Shown: positions 45,988 to 46,875 of the stretch, one piece after another
How the letters are laid out: each line of letters opens with the position of its first letter
Position numbering within the stretch: position 1 is the stretch's first letter
DNA from: a virus
DNA length: 46,875 nt
Strand: one strand, 5' to 3'
Virus record (IMG/VR): IMGVR_UViG_3300032893_000089
Coordinates: 1-46,875 of that record
Notes under the pieces: generated by a model
What the model saw: only the letters and a program-made list of their open reading frames with translations
The model's database searches: none
What the model was told of the DNA's origin: nothing
Made by a program: the position numbers and the translations under genes

Positions 45988-46431
45988 TTAAGTCAAAACC
46001 TTTTGCGCTTGGGCAAATATAGTAAACAGCCTGGTAATCCACCCGTGACCATCTCTAGGCCAGAGTGGTGAGTGCGTATAGCGCATCGCTCGCATGGTCA
46101 TTATTTGAACTGGATCGGTCGGTAGGGTTCGAGCGAAGTTCTGACCCTGGTTCACTGCACAGTCGAACACACAAATCGCCCTAGCCCAGGTCATTGCGTC
46201 ACAGCCACAGTAATCCCAACGGTCCCTTTTGTAAAGGGACTTAGCAGTATCTAAGGTTAGACTAGCAATATCTAGGTCAGGATAGGCGGCGGCTGAAATC
46301 CCGTACTTAGTCCCTTTGAACTCTCCTTCACCAACCTTGCCAGAGGTCCAGTTTCCTGGGTCTGAGCGGTCGGTGGAGAAGACTCCTTCCTCTCCTACCA
46401 CGATAGCGAAAGCTCGATCGAAGTAGTTCAT
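45988..46431 (-). CDS. Endolysin, GH108-like muramidase
   Basis: 147 residues. FAIVVGEEGVFSTDRSDPGNWTSG...KYGISAAAYPDLDIASLTLDTAKSLYKRDRWDY is the N-terminal signature of GH108/TtsA-type N-acetylmuramidases, with catalytic Glu14 or Glu15 in GEEG; FDCAVNQGQNFAR is the second conserved block. No signal peptide, so release should depend on the holin gene beside it. Located directly downstream of the tail fibre stop (one-base gap). Confidence 0.82.
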   Translation of the reverse strand: MNYFDRAFAIVVGEEGVFSTDRSDPGNWTSGKVGEGEFKGTKYGISAAAYPDLDIASLTLDTAKSLYKRDRWDYCGCDAMTWARAICVFDCAVNQGQNFARTLPTDPVQIMTMRAMRYTHSPLWPRDGHGWITRLFTIFAQAQKVLT

Positions 46432-46432
46432 G

Positions 46433-46875
46433 TTAGTTCAACGCCGTAGCAAAAGTCGTTCCGTTGGTGAAGATCCCCGCTGCGCCACTGAACGTCCCGG
46501 TCGCTAGCGCAAGAGTGACCGTGCCGCTGCTAGCGGTGGTTTTGAAAAACCCGAAGCTAGGCACGCCACCATTCTCCAACTCCGTGCCTGCATAGTGCGT
46601 TGAGGCGGGCTGCAGTGCCACCGGCAAGCCGGTCATGATAATACCAGAAGAGCTCGTTGTGGTGCATGTCAGCGTCCCGCCGGTGACAGTGAGGACGGCA
46701 ACCTGCCCAGTGATTACATACGAGAACGTAGGTGCGACCGAGCCCGAACTGCACCCGCTGCTGTAAGTGAGGGTGAAGGTTCCGCTGGTAGCGATAGCGA
46801 TCGCGGAGCCCTGAACGTAGTAGTTGCTGGCGACGTTGATCGTTCCGGCTCCTTCATCGCCACCGGTGGGGTTGC
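46433..46875 (-). CDS. Tail fibre protein, C-terminal part (continues from 1-1052)
   Basis: Open from the right edge to TAA at 46433, in the same frame as the gene at 1-1052 when the circle is closed. The terminal residues are FTLTYSSGCSSG...SYVITGQVAVLTVTGGTLTCTTTSSSG and a C-terminus GVPSFGFFKTTASSGTVTLALATG, a Thr/Gly/Ser-rich beta domain typical of fibre tips. The last 127 bases of the window duplicate the first ones. Confidence 0.82.
   Translation of the reverse strand, partial: NPTGGDEGAGTINVASNYYVQGSAIAIATSGTFTLTYSSGCSSGSVAPTFSYVITGQVAVLTVTGGTLTCTTTSSSGIIMTGLPVALQPASTHYAGTELENGGVPSFGFFKTTASSGTVTLALATGTFSGAAGIFTNGTTFATALN
46749..46875. repeat. Terminal direct repeat, right copy
   Basis: Identical to 1-127; remove one copy to close the circle. 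See the left copy. Confidence 0.93.

Noticed and set aside
1-46875. CRISPR array, integrase, CI-type repressor, RNA polymerase or insertion sequence
   Set aside because: I looked for spaced direct repeats, tyrosine or serine recombinase motifs, transposase DDE patterns and phage RNA polymerase motifs among the plausible proteins and found none.

Overview
The window is one complete, circularly permuted tailed-phage genome. Bases 1-127 recur exactly at 46749-46875, so the contig closes into a circle of 46,748 bp, and the open reading frame cut at position 1 continues unbroken from the other end. The virion genes are of the P22 type (short-tailed podovirus): portal, gp4-like and gp10-like neck proteins, ejection proteins and a beta-helix tail spike. 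Composition, Shine-Dalgarno sites, sigma70-like promoters and the accessory gene families point to a proteobacterial host. Beta- or gammaproteobacteria is my inference; no host marker is present. I see no integrase, excisionase or CI-like repressor, so a lytic life style is more likely, although negative evidence is weak.

Layout: two gene blocks diverge from a non-coding region at 24735-25269 and converge at about 44,904-44,924. The leftward late block runs from the small terminase (24734) through a short tail-protein group with a 658-residue spike, large terminase, portal, a GroES-like protein, scaffold, capsid, gp4-like and gp10-like tail proteins, a cupin protein, three ejection-type proteins (one of 1,369 residues with an HELEH motif), a PurD-like ATP-grasp ligase and a tail fibre. 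It then crosses the circular junction into the lysis genes: GH108-type endolysin, two-helix holin-like protein, an Ala/Pro-rich protein and an alpha/beta hydrolase.

The rightward block holds early and replication genes: a UvrD-like helicase, Cas4/RecB-type nuclease, RecA-like ATPase, a candidate ssDNA-binding protein, a ParB-methyltransferase fusion, a uracil-glycosylase/3'-5' exonuclease fusion, an HNH endonuclease that separates it from the family A polymerase domain, and a DUF3987-like ATPase. A GC-rich cargo block with tRNA-Gln(UUG), an RMF-like protein, an Ala/Trp-repeat protein and a DUF551 protein sits inside it at 31563-34177. At 25813-26331 lies a structured, mostly non-coding region (long inverted repeat, direct repeats, T16 run, strong promoter, 30-codon ORF, 16-bp hairpin) that is my best candidate for a replication or control region.

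The most notable unexplained signal is a recurring intergenic element with the core CCACGT followed, usually 9-13 bp later, by an xATAAY hexamer and often a second CCACGT. I find it at seven places (12389, 24825, 25199, 25916, 30592, 34224, 44620), almost always between genes and always oriented toward the downstream gene. It looks like a phage promoter/operator class that links the two blocks. Two of the copies precede a pair of diverged paralogues (25270 and 30695) that share a C-terminal peptide of the type VDTDSLF, which reappears on a third, unrelated small protein (35001).
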